Notes: a model not told the origin generated them from the sequence alone. A stretch of DNA of 64,000 nucleotides from Gimesia benthica (GCF_009720525.1 NZ_CP043930.1:930001-994000), one strand, 5' to 3'; counted from the stretch's first letter, positions 8,094 through 16,949 are shown. A program made the numbers and translations.

Positions 8094-9962
8094 TTAACGC
8101 AGAATATTACGTACCCGGCTGGCAGACCGTTCCTCAAAGCGTGACCCCGATCCGTCGAACGGCTCGTGGAGGTACAAGAGGGTTTTTCTCAGAATCTCAG
8201 CTGCAGGGGGGCCAGCAATTGTGCCGCCGTAGTGGTTTTCTCCGACCGATGGTTCATTAACGACCACCAGAACGAGCACCCGCGGATCGTGAGCCGGCGC
8301 ACCACACATGAAAGAACTGACGTGCAACTGCGAGGAGTATGCACCCGTTTTCGGATCCGGTTTCTGAGCGGTTCCCGTTTTCCCAAAGACCTTATATTCG
8401 TCCAGTTTCGCCCGTCGTCCCGTTCCACGCTCAACCGTTTCCAGCATGGGAACCTGGACCAACCAGTCTGCCACCTCAGGTGAGACCAGTGGAGTTGAAA
8501 CCAGCGGACGCACCTGAGCGGGCTCATCCTCGGAACGGGGAAAGTAGTTGTGGTCGATCTGGTCACGAATCAGCCGGGGATTGAGCAGTTTCCCCTGATT
8601 GGCCAGGGCCACATGGGCGGTGATCAATTGAATTGGTGTGACAGCGATTTCCTGCCCCATCGGCACCGAACCGGTTGAATAGATATTCCAGGATTTCAGG
8701 GGCCTGACGATCCCCGTCAACTCACCGGGCAGTTGAATGCCTGTCTTCTGACCAAAGCCAAAAGCCGTTACCGCTTCATACAATCCCGCGTTCGTTAAAC
8801 GCTCCCCGATTTTCGCCATCCCGATATTACTGGATTTCACCAGAATATCTGTCACGCTTAACATGCCATAACTGTGATGATCATGCAGCAGACGCTTACC
8901 CATGCGGTATTCGCCGTATTCACAATCGAATTCTTCATCCTTACTGATCAGCCCTTTCTCCAGAGCGGCAGCAACGATAAACGGCTTGAGCGTTGAACCT
9001 GGCTCATATATGGAAGCAATCGCGGTATTTTTCCAGGCAGTTTCTCTGATCTCTTCCGGATGATTCAGATCAAAGGTCGGCACAGAAGCCAGCGCCAGTA
9101 CTTCGCATGTTTTAACATCCATCACGATGGCACAGGCACTTTTGGGTTTCCAGTCTTTGACGATCCCCTGCAACTCACGTTCGGTATACAGTTGAATGAT
9201 TGAATCCAGTGAGACAACCAGCGTTTCGCCATTCCGCGGCGCCACCCGTGAATCATTGCGGACCTCAATCACCCGACCATGAGCATCGCGGACCAGGAAC
9301 CGATAGCCATCCTGTCCACAGATCATGTGATCGAAGGCTTCTTCCAGTCCTCCCTGCCCTTTGCCGTCGATATCACGTAATCCCAGTGCATGGGCCGCTA
9401 ATGTCCCCTGTGGATACTGTCTGCGATATTCCTGACGAAAGCCCCAGGCATCATCAGCCAGATTCAGTGCACGGATTTTCTTCAGTTCCACATCCGACAG
9501 ACGCCGCTTGACCCACAGGAACAGTTTGTCGTCGTTCTGTTTCAGCCGTTTGAGAAAGTGCCCCTGATCCAGCCCCAGAGCTTCGCAAACCGGAATCACA
9601 TTCTGATTCCCCTTCAACCGCTGGGGAACCACGTAGAGACTGTTTGTGACAATTGTCGTTGCCAGCAGGCGTCCGTTGCGATCCAGGATATCGCCGGGAC
9701 GGGACGGTATTTTTTCTTTGAACACCTGCTGACGGGCAACCACTGTTTTGAACTGCTGATGCCCGACGTACTGCAGATAAACCAGCCGTCCGGAAATGAC
9801 CAGCCAGGCAAAGACCACCAGTACGATCAGGCTCCAGCTCCGCCAGCTGATTCGAGATTGAGAGATACCGGATTTCAAGAAACTGCCCACCTGCCCTCTA
9901 CACCGGGATAAATCTGTTATTTCTGACGTGTCGCCTGCTGTGGCGTTCGCTGCAGATGCCAC
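8094..9962 (-). CDS. ftsI: Peptidoglycan transpeptidase FtsI / class B penicillin-binding protein
   Basis: 622 residues. A cytoplasmic N-terminus is followed by one membrane anchor (SLIVLVVFAWLVISGRLVYL, about 44-63), a pedestal domain, then the transpeptidase domain with all three active-site motifs: STLK (in YEPGSTLKPF), SSN (in VKSSNIGMAK) and KTG (in FGKTGTAQ). It cross-links peptidoglycan, in most bacteria at the septum. The first ATG overlaps the upstream FtsL-like gene by 46 nt; a GTG at 9890, preceded by AGAGGG, would start after that stop and is a possible alternative. Retention in a planctomycete division cluster, a lineage generally lacking ftsZ, makes its septal partners unclear. 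Confidence 0.93.
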   Translation of the reverse strand: MASAANATAGDTSEITDLSRCRGQVGSFLKSGISQSRISWRSWSLIVLVVFAWLVISGRLVYLQYVGHQQFKTVVARQQVFKEKIPSRPGDILDRNGRLLATTIVTNSLYVVPQRLKGNQNVIPVCEALGLDQGHFLKRLKQNDDKLFLWVKRRLSDVELKKIRALNLADDAWGFRQEYRRQYPQGTLAAHALGLRDIDGKGQGGLEEAFDHMICGQDGYRFLVRDAHGRVIEVRNDSRVAPRNGETLVVSLDSIIQLYTERELQGIVKDWKPKSACAIVMDVKTCEVLALASVPTFDLNHPEEIRETAWKNTAIASIYEPGSTLKPFIVAAALEKGLISKDEEFDCEYGEYRMGKRLLHDHHSYGMLSVTDILVKSSNIGMAKIGERLTNAGLYEAVTAFGFGQKTGIQLPGELTGIVRPLKSWNIYSTGSVPMGQEIAVTPIQLITAHVALANQGKLLNPRLIRDQIDHNYFPRSEDEPAQVRPLVSTPLVSPEVADWLVQVPMLETVERGTGRRAKLDEYKVFGKTGTAQKPDPKTGAYSSQLHVSSFMCGAPAHDPRVLVLVVVNEPSVGENHYGGTIAGPPAAEILRKTLLYLHEPFDGSGSRFEERSASRVRNILR

Positions 9963-10258
9963 TGCAGCAACGGCATTTCACGGCGATTGGTCAGCGCAGG
10001 CTCTGAACTGGACTCGACCTCCAGCTCTCCCCGCTCCATTGAGTTCAGAACCTTACGCGGCGAACTGGCGCGTTGCGTTGCCAGCTTCATTTTAGCATGC
10101 GAATTGATCAATACTTCCAGCTGAAAATGCTGTCGGCTGACCTGCCGTTTCAGCTTCAGGCTCTCTTTCTCCAGCGCAATGCCGATCAGAGAAACGGCCA
10201 CTGCCAGCAAAATGGCACTGATGAAACGGAATAACATCGATTCCAGCCTCTTCCGCAC
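9917..10258 (-). CDS. FtsL-like small bitopic membrane protein
   Basis: 113 residues: a short basic N-terminus, one membrane segment (SAILLAVAVSLIGIAL, about 14-29), then a Lys/Gln-rich helical stretch that could form a coiled coil, and a polar tail. Length, topology and position immediately before ftsI match FtsL, which scaffolds the divisome, but FtsL proteins diverge so strongly that sequence alone cannot prove it. The end overlaps the annotated ftsI start by 46 nt, suggesting translational coupling or a later ftsI start. Confidence 0.6.
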   Translation of the reverse strand: MRKRLESMLFRFISAILLAVAVSLIGIALEKESLKLKRQVSRQHFQLEVLINSHAKMKLATQRASSPRKVLNSMERGELEVESSSEPALTNRREMPLLQWHLQRTPQQATRQK

Positions 10259-10335
10259 CAGCGGACACAGGCCTGCTGCCTCGCCGCCAGTTCAGAAATG
10301 GGAGTGATAAAGACGAACTAAAGACGCTTTATCTC

Positions 10336-12252
10336 TTATCGGCTGGAAGAGTTTCCGGGCACAAGACTGACCCGGCTGGCATCGGTCGGGAGCTGCAATT
10401 CCGTACCAATTTGAAGCTTGTTCGGATTTTGCAGCCTCTGCCGATTCATCTGATAAATCTGAAACCAGCGGGAAGATCGCCCCAGATGACGCTGGGAAAT
10501 ATCTGTCAGTGTATCATTGCTGCCCACGCGATACATCGGGCGCCCATCCTGACTGATGAAAAACCCTGATGCTTTGCCTGGCTTTCGCACAGTGTTACTG
10601 CCGCTGAACTCGCTGACAGTAGTCTGATTACTGGTTTTATGAATCGCCTGGTATTGAGCTTCAATTGCAGAGCGATCCGGAGCAATCAATTTTAATCCCG
10701 GACGCATCGTCCGGGGATCGCTGACGCGACTCTTATTAATCCGGGCCAGCAACTGAAAATACTTTCCACTGCCGTACAGCTTCTTGGAAATCGTCCAGAA
10801 GTTTTCACCGTTCTGAACGACATACTCTCCCCCCGTCGCTGCTGCGACCGGCTGGCTGAAGCCCTCTTGCTGCAACGCACCAAACTCTTCCTGAACCGAG
10901 ACACTCTGAGTAGGCGCAGGCCCATCGAACAGCCCTCGTGCCTGTGCAGCCGGTTCGGGAGTCATCGCTGTTTCTTCGAAGGATCCCGAATCGATACTGG
11001 CTGCCGGTCGTTTGACTGTAGTCACACTTTCCGCCTGCTGGGCTGAAAATTCTTCCGCCCGAAAATCTCCGAAACGATCAGTACCCTGAGTCTCCTGTGT
11101 TTCACTGAATTCGGAAACCTGAGGCTGTTCAAAGTTCCCTGCATTGGCAGTAGAAACATCTGCCCCAAATTCGTTTGGATTCTCCATCTGACCGGTGGAA
11201 GTCTGTGGTTCCGGCTGATCAAAACCAGCATTCCCGAAAGGATCAGGCTCCGACTGGCTGGAGATTTCGGTGATATTGACTTTAGCCGTCTTTTGCGGCA
11301 ATCCGCCTGAGTTCTGCATCTGCCCCCCGGCACCATCTTCGGCGAGGTCAAAGTTACCAAACTCATTATCACTCGCAGGTTCAGCCTGCTGAGGCATGGC
11401 CTGTGCCGGCTCGCTGGAGGCACCAAAGGGATCTTCTTCCACCTGCACTGCAGCAGCGTTACCCGTCTCAGCCTGTGCAAATTCATTCGCAGCCGGCTGT
11501 TCCATCAGACCTGAGCCTGAACCCGTTTCCTGAGCATTAAACTCAGAACCGGCTCCGGAATTGAAATCATTCTGCATAGCAGCCTGAGGCTGCTTCTGTT
11601 GTTGCGCAAACTGATCGCCGCCGGCAAAAGGATCTGCCTGAGCGTTATCGAATGTCGCTGGTTCCGCCTGATTCTGCATCCCGGCATTAAAATCATTTTG
11701 TGCCGGATTACCAAATTCATTTTTGCCTGCAGCAGGCTGGTCAAACGACTCAAAACCATTGTTTGTCTGGTTGGCAGCCATTTCCGTTGACTGTGCGGGC
11801 TCACTCTGATTATTGAATGTTGACTGATTGTTAAAATTATCGAAGCCTTTCTGGGCGAATTGATCACCGGCGGGCTGCTGCTCCTGAGCACCAAAGGCAT
11901 TGTCCTGGTTCTGATTTTCCTGGGGGGTAGAAAATCCGGAATCACCGCCGCCCGTATTGAAGTCAGCGGACTGCTCTGTAACCTCTGCAGCACCGTTATT
12001 TTCTCCGTTTCCCTCGGCGAAGGGATCCGCTTCACCCGGCGTCTGCTCCCCCGTACCATCTTCGGCAGGGCTGTTGACAGCCAGTGCTTCCTGGGGACGA
12101 TTGATTTTCTGATAGACAACCAGACCAAAGGCACTCAGCAGAATACAAATCAGGCAAAGCCCTACTTTGGTCTCGATGGCGATTCCGCCCTTAGGCTTCT
12201 CGACACCCCAGTCCTCTTCTGCTGTCTCTTCTGTTTTCTTTTCTTCAGTCAT
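10336..12252 (-). CDS. LysM-domain membrane protein with low-complexity linker
   Basis: 638 residues. After an acidic N-terminus there is one membrane segment (VGLCLICILLSAFGLVVY, about 30-47), a roughly 400-residue low-complexity region rich in Gln, Asn, Glu, Ala, Gly and Phe, and then two LysM modules (starting EYVVQNGENFWTISKKLYG and PMYRVGSNDTLTDISQRHLG). LysM binds the glycan strands of peptidoglycan, so the protein probably tethers the membrane to the wall across a long disordered spacer. The linker carries repeated [DN][PE]F[GA] motifs. It is inserted between rsmH and the FtsL-like gene, which suggests a cell-wall or division role (inference). Confidence 0.85.
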   Translation of the reverse strand: MTEEKKTEETAEEDWGVEKPKGGIAIETKVGLCLICILLSAFGLVVYQKINRPQEALAVNSPAEDGTGEQTPGEADPFAEGNGENNGAAEVTEQSADFNTGGGDSGFSTPQENQNQDNAFGAQEQQPAGDQFAQKGFDNFNNQSTFNNQSEPAQSTEMAANQTNNGFESFDQPAAGKNEFGNPAQNDFNAGMQNQAEPATFDNAQADPFAGGDQFAQQQKQPQAAMQNDFNSGAGSEFNAQETGSGSGLMEQPAANEFAQAETGNAAAVQVEEDPFGASSEPAQAMPQQAEPASDNEFGNFDLAEDGAGGQMQNSGGLPQKTAKVNITEISSQSEPDPFGNAGFDQPEPQTSTGQMENPNEFGADVSTANAGNFEQPQVSEFSETQETQGTDRFGDFRAEEFSAQQAESVTTVKRPAASIDSGSFEETAMTPEPAAQARGLFDGPAPTQSVSVQEEFGALQQEGFSQPVAAATGGEYVVQNGENFWTISKKLYGSGKYFQLLARINKSRVSDPRTMRPGLKLIAPDRSAIEAQYQAIHKTSNQTTVSEFSGSNTVRKPGKASGFFISQDGRPMYRVGSNDTLTDISQRHLGRSSRWFQIYQMNRQRLQNPNKLQIGTELQLPTDASRVSLVPGNSSSR

Positions 12253-12340
12253 GGCACTGAACCAATTCGAATTAAAAACTGTTATTACTTTTCAGACAGG
12301 CAGTCGCCCACCCGTCACCCTGTGAAATGACTCACGCAAA

Positions 12341-13261
12341 CTATGTTTTGACCGCCACCCGCAGCTTGGCCGTGCGGCAGCGAGGATTGACCCGCTGCTC
12401 GGCCTGCGTCGCTGTGATCGGTTTGGCTGTCAGGTTTTTCCATTGATCCCGGCCTTTAAACGCCTGCTTGACCATCCGGTCTTCCAATGAATGAAAGCTG
12501 ATGATGACCGCTCTTCCTCCGGGCTTCAGCGCCTGAGGTAAGACCGCATCCAGCATGGTTTCCAGTTGTTCCAGTTCCTGATTGGCGGCGATCCGCAGCG
12601 CCTGAAAGACGCGTGTTGCCGGATTCTTGCGAGCCGTTGCCAGGGCCTTGGCGGGCAATGCCGCCTGTACCGCTTCAATCAGGTCCGCTGCTGTCCGGAC
12701 AGTATTCGTTTTCCGCTGCTGAACCAGTTGGCTGGCAATCCGCTGACTGAATCGCTCTTCGCCATAGACTTCCATAATCTCAACCAGTTCCGCTTCAGAC
12801 AGTGTTTCCAGTAACTGCCAGGCAGGAATGCCCTGTCGTGTATCAAATCGTAAATCCAGATCGCCCGGAGTTTCAAAACCGAAACCGCGCGTTTCATCAC
12901 TCAGTTGATCGGAGGAGAGCCCCAGGTCCAGCAGAACACGATCGACCGAGGGAATCTGCAGCTCTTCCAGCACCGCGGGAAGCTCTGCATAGCTGGCCTG
13001 CCTGAGAAAACACTGCCCGTCCGGCAATGTTTCCACTCCTAATTTTTCTCTGGCAAATCCCAGCATCATCTCATCACGATCCAGACCGATTAATGTTCCA
13101 GTTGTTCCAATTTGTTTCAGGATATGTTGACTGTGACCACCTGCGCCAACGGTGCCATCCACAACGACCAGTCCGGGCGACAAATCCAGTTGCTCCATGA
13201 CTTCACGGAGCAGGACCGGTATATGTACGGGCCTTTTCTGATCACCGGATTTACCTGACAT
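12341..13261 (-). CDS. rsmH: 16S rRNA m4C1402 methyltransferase RsmH
   Basis: 306 residues from the chosen ATG at 13261; an upstream ATG at 13297 would add 12 residues (MSCFIFRIVANY) not typical of the family, whose N-termini resemble the RPVHIPVLLREVM that follows the chosen start. The SAM-binding motif VDGTVGAGGHSQHIL is present and the C-terminal HSLEDRMVK and NPRCRTAKLRV segments are conserved. The enzyme methylates N4 of C1402 in the 16S rRNA P-site. It is separated from mraZ by an unusually long 611-nt gap, whereas the two are normally adjacent. Confidence 0.95.
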   Translation of the reverse strand: MSGKSGDQKRPVHIPVLLREVMEQLDLSPGLVVVDGTVGAGGHSQHILKQIGTTGTLIGLDRDEMMLGFAREKLGVETLPDGQCFLRQASYAELPAVLEELQIPSVDRVLLDLGLSSDQLSDETRGFGFETPGDLDLRFDTRQGIPAWQLLETLSEAELVEIMEVYGEERFSQRIASQLVQQRKTNTVRTAADLIEAVQAALPAKALATARKNPATRVFQALRIAANQELEQLETMLDAVLPQALKPGGRAVIISFHSLEDRMVKQAFKGRDQWKNLTAKPITATQAEQRVNPRCRTAKLRVAVKT

Positions 13262-13536
13262 GTAATTGGCTACGATTCTAAAAATAAAACAGCTCAATCA
13301 GTCGTTGATCATTTTCTCAGACAGAAAATCATCACGATCCTGATCACTGAATTCTGATTTGATTTTTTATGGTGGGGGTAGATACTTGAGAAGTGTCACT
13401 CTTAGAGAGATCGATCGCCCGAAAACCAGACGGAAGAACTCCATCTGACTCTCAAGCGCGGGAAGTTTAGGAAAATTCTGATTTTCTGACAAGATCAGTT
13501 AAAGATTTTTAAAACAGAACCGATGGCACTAACGTA

Positions 13537-13577
13537 AATCGCCTGCCTGAAACAAATTGAGCCTCAGGCAGGCGATT
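13537..13577. terminator. Perfect 14-bp inverted repeat, possible mraZ transcript terminator
   Basis: AATCGCCTGCCTGA (13537-13550) is exactly complementary to TCAGGCAGGCGATT (13564-13577) around a 13-nt loop. There is no long T tract on either side (the minus strand continues TTTACG), so it could be a weak or factor-assisted terminator, an mRNA-stabilising hairpin, or the 3' end of a minus-strand RNA. Confidence 0.45.
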
Positions 13578-13611
13578 CGGAAACTAACAGGTTTCGTTAT
13601 AAACTGATCTC

Positions 13612-13802
13612 GCGGGTCCTGTCCAAGGAGGGAACCCTGAAGTCATCCGCTCCAGGCAGCATCCATTCTACCTGTATGTGGAGACGAACGACCGGTGGCC
13701 CAACCCAATATTCTGAGCACACGCAGGTGACATCCATTTCACCTTCAATCCGCAAAGCCCGGTAGCCAGCGGAAGAGTTCCAGATTGTCCTCCTTGAACA
13801 AC
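13612..13802 (+). ncRNA. Rod-like structured RNA candidate (6S-like architecture)
   Basis: Six nested complementary segments pair end to end: 13620-13631 with 13789-13800 (11 bp, one mismatch), 13632-13635 with 13777-13780, 13646-13651 with 13768-13773, 13655-13657 with 13765-13767, 13670-13674 with 13724-13728, and 13677-13680 with 13718-13721. They leave a large asymmetric internal loop (13658-13669 against 13729-13764) and an apical loop. A closed rod with a central bubble is the layout of 6S RNA. The plus strand is favoured by a TATAAA at 13598-13603 placed correctly for a start near 13610, but the pairing uses no G-U pairs and works on either strand. No terminator is seen on the plus strand. 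Confidence 0.4.
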
Positions 13803-13872
13803 ATGAGATTTAGATTTGTTGATACACTCAGTCAGCAATGATGAACATCAATGAATTGTCACGTGAAATGGA

Positions 13873-14328
13873 TTACCAGGGCATTTGACCAAATGCTTGC
13901 GCAGCCATCTCATCGAAATGAGGACCATGGTCGTTCAGATAGGTGTTCCAACGCTCGGTATTCCAGATCTCAGCGTGGTCCTGAACTCCAATCAGAACCA
14001 CTTCCTGTTTCACTTCCAGGCTGGCCAGTTCAGCAAGTCGTTCGGGGATACAGATGCGCCCCTGAGAGTCGACTTCCACCTTCTCCGCCCGTGCATAGTA
14101 CAACCGCAGATACTGGGCTGCCTCCGGGCCATTCCTGGAATATTCTTTCAATCGTTGTGCCTGCTGTTCAAATCCTTTCTCTGAGAAAAGCAACAAAGAC
14201 GATGCAGTACCAGGTGCGATATAAATCTGGGTGAAGTCCTCGGTGATAAGCTCTTCCTTGAGCCGTTTGGGGATTGCCAGTCGACGCTTTCCATCCAGAA
14301 TCTTATTGAAAGTTCCCGTTAACGCCAT
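13873..14328 (-). CDS. mraZ: Transcriptional regulator MraZ
   Basis: 151 residues from the ATG at 14328; the ORF could be extended to 14358, but the chosen start gives the family N-terminus (GTFNKILDGKRRLAIPKRL). It contains two SpoVT/AbrB-like half-domains, the second at VEVDSQGRICIPERLAELA. MraZ is a ring-forming DNA-binding protein that represses the division and cell-wall cluster by binding repeats at its own promoter; such repeats lie just upstream. First gene of the unit. Confidence 0.95.
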   Translation of the reverse strand: MALTGTFNKILDGKRRLAIPKRLKEELITEDFTQIYIAPGTASSLLLFSEKGFEQQAQRLKEYSRNGPEAAQYLRLYYARAEKVEVDSQGRICIPERLAELASLEVKQEVVLIGVQDHAEIWNTERWNTYLNDHGPHFDEMAAQAFGQMPW

Positions 14329-14332
14329 TGGC

Positions 14333-14358
14333 CCCCACCCGTCACCACTTCTCACCAC
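14333..14358 (-). promoter_or_regulatory. MraZ box array (three GTGGKG repeats at exact 10-bp spacing)
   Basis: The reverse strand reads GTGGTG at 14358-14353, GTGGTG at 14348-14343 and GTGGGG at 14338-14333, one helical turn apart, ending 4 nt before the mraZ start codon. A fourth GTGG lies at 14377-14374. Direct GTGG-type repeats with 10-bp period are the known MraZ operator form. The array sits over the predicted transcription start and leader, which fits autorepression. Confidence 0.75.
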
Positions 14359-14367
14359 AGAGTGCTG

Positions 14368-14395
14368 AATTTACCACCCAGAAAGAAATCGTCAA
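14368..14395 (-). promoter_or_regulatory. Promoter of mraZ
   Basis: Reverse strand TTGACG (14395-14390), 16-nt spacer, TAAATT (14373-14368), giving a start near 14361 immediately before the MraZ boxes. Confidence 0.5.
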
Positions 14396-14530
14396 GCATG
14401 ATTAAATGCGTAAATCGAATTCCTGGAATCGGATTCGTCCTAGATACTTATCTGGATTGGAATTGCGACTTTGATGATTTTTAAATTTTGTTGAGAGGTG
14501 GTGATTCTGGTGTGAATAACCGGTAGAAAA

Positions 14531-15652
14531 TCAGTCCGTCAGAGACAGGATCTGGGAATAAATCTGGTCATATTTCCGGGCAATTGACTCCCAGGTAAAC
14601 TCCTGTTCTACAAGAGTTTGCGCATTCTCAGCCATCCTGGCAAACTGGGCAGGAGAGGACCTGAAATCGACCAGTGCCTGGTGAAGCTGATCAATGGATC
14701 CGATTTCCACCAGTGTCCCCTGCTCTCCCGGTTGAATCAGCTCAAAAATCCCATCAACCCTGGTCGATATGACGGGCAATCCAGCAGCCATCGACTCGAG
14801 TACCACGTTGGGCATCCCTTCCCACAGAGAAGAGAGCACCAGGCAGTCTGCCGCCCGCATCAGCTCCGGAATCTGGGGCTGCCATCCAGCGAAATGAACC
14901 TGACTGGAATATCCAGATTCAGAGACTCTCTGTTCCAGTTCAGCCCTCAGGGGACCATCTCCGACAAACAGCAGATGAAACTCAGGTGCCTGGCGGGCAA
15001 ATTTCAGAAATGCCGAAAGCAGATCATGGGGTGCTTTCTGAGGATCGAGCCGACCAACTGAGAGAACCACTTTGGCATCTGTCGGTATGTTCCAGCATGT
15101 GAGATCTGCAGGCACTGCCTCCGCAAACCGTTGAAATTCCACTCCGTTGGGAACAACAGTGATTTTAGTGGGCGATAAATGACCAGTTTGAATCGAGAAG
15201 TCAGCCACGGACTGACTGACACAGATATTCAGCTCCACCAGTCGATTTGTGAGCCGATCCAGTAACAGATGCCCGTTCCGTCGCTTTTCAGAGACGCGAA
15301 TTCCGGAAACCACATGTGGTACATGTGCCAGGCGGGCAGCCAGCCGCCCCGCGAGATTGGCGTGAAATAGAAATGTTTGCAACAAAACCGGTTTTTGTGC
15401 TTTGAACTTTTGCGCCAGGTGCCAGATAATGCGGACGTCTCGTGCTGAACGCACCTGTAAAATTTCTGTTGGGATCCCCGCCTGCTGCAGCGGCTCGACC
15501 AGTGGACCGGAACCGGTCAGCGAGTAAACAACAGGAGCCCAGCGTTCTCGATTGAGCCGCGTGACGATCTGTACCAGCGCACGTTCCGCCCCTCCGGGCT
15601 GCAGACCGGTAATGCAAAATGCGATCGGATAAGGTGCGTGGCTGTCAGACAA
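14531..15652 (-). CDS. GT4-family glycosyltransferase
   Basis: 373 residues. The N-terminal GLQPGGAERALVQIVTRL and the C-terminal EGMPNVVLESMAAGLPVIST (acceptor/nucleotide-binding E-x7-E motif) mark a GT-B fold, family GT4. VVLSVGRLDPQKAPHDLL opens the second Rossmann domain. It transfers a sugar from an activated donor, probably onto a surface polysaccharide or lipid; the substrate cannot be told from sequence. It stands alone, reading away from queA, without other polysaccharide genes nearby. Confidence 0.88.
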   Translation of the reverse strand: MSDSHAPYPIAFCITGLQPGGAERALVQIVTRLNRERWAPVVYSLTGSGPLVEPLQQAGIPTEILQVRSARDVRIIWHLAQKFKAQKPVLLQTFLFHANLAGRLAARLAHVPHVVSGIRVSEKRRNGHLLLDRLTNRLVELNICVSQSVADFSIQTGHLSPTKITVVPNGVEFQRFAEAVPADLTCWNIPTDAKVVLSVGRLDPQKAPHDLLSAFLKFARQAPEFHLLFVGDGPLRAELEQRVSESGYSSQVHFAGWQPQIPELMRAADCLVLSSLWEGMPNVVLESMAAGLPVISTRVDGIFELIQPGEQGTLVEIGSIDQLHQALVDFRSSPAQFARMAENAQTLVEQEFTWESIARKYDQIYSQILSLTD

Positions 15653-15882
15653 CTGTCATCTCCTGGCAGAATACCGACTTCGCCTGAGGACAGGCGGGCA
15701 GGCTCTGTTTCTATTGTTCTCTCAGGGTCAGTCGCAGCAAGCTCAGATTGAAAAATTGTGTTTGTTCTGACCAGAGTAATATCAAACGTTCGTTAAAATC
15801 CGCCATTTTCAGTCGTTTTCCAAGTCATACTGCGTCAGCCGAACCTGAATTCCCTCGATCACAGCCCAACGAAACAATACCG

Positions 15883-16938
15883 ATGCCCCGTTTAGATGCC
15901 TTCGATTATCACCTGCCCCCGGAACTGATTGCCACTGAGCCCACCCGCCAGCGGGACCAATCCCGTCTCCTGGTTGTCAACCGCCAGGATCGTTCCATAC
16001 AGCACAGCATGATCTCCGAGCTGCCTCAGTTTCTGAATCCACAGGACTGCCTGGTGCTGAACGACACTCGCGTGCTCTCAGCCCGGTTGTTTGGAGTTCG
16101 CCAGGCCACGGGAGGAAAGTGGGAAGGACTCTACCTCGGATCCAATGCCGAAGGCGAGTGGAAACTGATGAGCAAAACCCGCGGCAAACTGGTTCCAGGT
16201 GAGACAATCGAACTGACTCCCGCACATTCTCGCAGCGAAGAGAAACAGCTCTCGCTGATCATGCAGTCCAAAGATGACGAAGGGTACTGGACAGCCCTGG
16301 TACAGTCTGATGAAGATCACCACGCCCTGCTCTCACATTTCGGTACCATGCCCCTGCCCCCTTACATGAAACGTGATCTGGCGACCGAAGAAGACTGGGA
16401 ACGCTACCAGACCGTTTATGCCAACCAGCCTGGTGCCGTCGCTGCCCCCACCGCGGGACTCCATTTCACTCCCGACCTGCTGGCCAACTGCACCGGGAAA
16501 GGAGTCGGGGTTGCCAAAGTCACGTTGCACGTGGGCATCGGCACTTTCAAACCCATTGCCTGTGAAACTCTCGAAGAACACAAAATGCATTCTGAGTGGT
16601 GTGAACTTCCAGGTGAGTCAGCTGCGTTACTGAATCGGACGCGGGAACAGGGAGGCCGCATCGTTGCTGTGGGAACGACCAGTGTCCGCACACTGGAATC
16701 GGTGGCTCAACAGGGGCCACTCCAGGCCTGGCAGGGTGAGACCGATATTTTCATCTATCCCCCCTATCAGTTTCAGGCGGTCGACTGCCTGCTGACCAAC
16801 TTCCATCTGCCGAAATCAACACTGCTCGTACTGGTCAGTGCATTTGCCGATACCGAGTTAATCCGGGAAGCCTACGAAAAAGCTGTAGAAGCGAAATACC
16901 GCTTCTACAGCTATGGTGATGCCATGTTGATTATTTAG
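15883..16938 (+). CDS. queA: S-adenosylmethionine:tRNA ribosyltransferase-isomerase QueA
   Basis: 351 residues from the ATG at 15883, which gives the family start MPRLDAFDYHLPPELIATEP; the open frame extends upstream to 15748 without family similarity. Conserved segments include LVLNDTRVLSARLFG, PPYMKR, AAPTAGLHFTPDLL and TNFHLPKSTLLVLVSAFA. The enzyme moves the ribosyl part of SAM onto preQ1 in tRNA to form epoxyqueuosine. Convergent with the next gene, 11 nt between stops; an imperfectly placed hairpin (16940-16960) spans the junction. Confidence 0.96.
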   Translation: MPRLDAFDYHLPPELIATEPTRQRDQSRLLVVNRQDRSIQHSMISELPQFLNPQDCLVLNDTRVLSARLFGVRQATGGKWEGLYLGSNAEGEWKLMSKTRGKLVPGETIELTPAHSRSEEKQLSLIMQSKDDEGYWTALVQSDEDHHALLSHFGTMPLPPYMKRDLATEEDWERYQTVYANQPGAVAAPTAGLHFTPDLLANCTGKGVGVAKVTLHVGIGTFKPIACETLEEHKMHSEWCELPGESAALLNRTREQGGRIVAVGTTSVRTLESVAQQGPLQAWQGETDIFIYPPYQFQAVDCLLTNFHLPKSTLLVLVSAFADTELIREAYEKAVEAKYRFYSYGDAMLII

Positions 16939-16949
16939 CAGCCGCCAGC

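Larger units (their letters stand above)
13262..13872. other. 611-nt gap between mraZ and rsmH
   Basis: No convincing ORF. It contains a perfect 14-bp inverted repeat (13537-13577), a nested set of complementary segments suggesting a structured RNA (13612-13802), a plus-strand TATAAA at 13598-13603, and AT-rich sequence at 13262-13380 that could hold an rsmH promoter, although I see no clear -35/-10 pair there. Confidence 0.5.
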
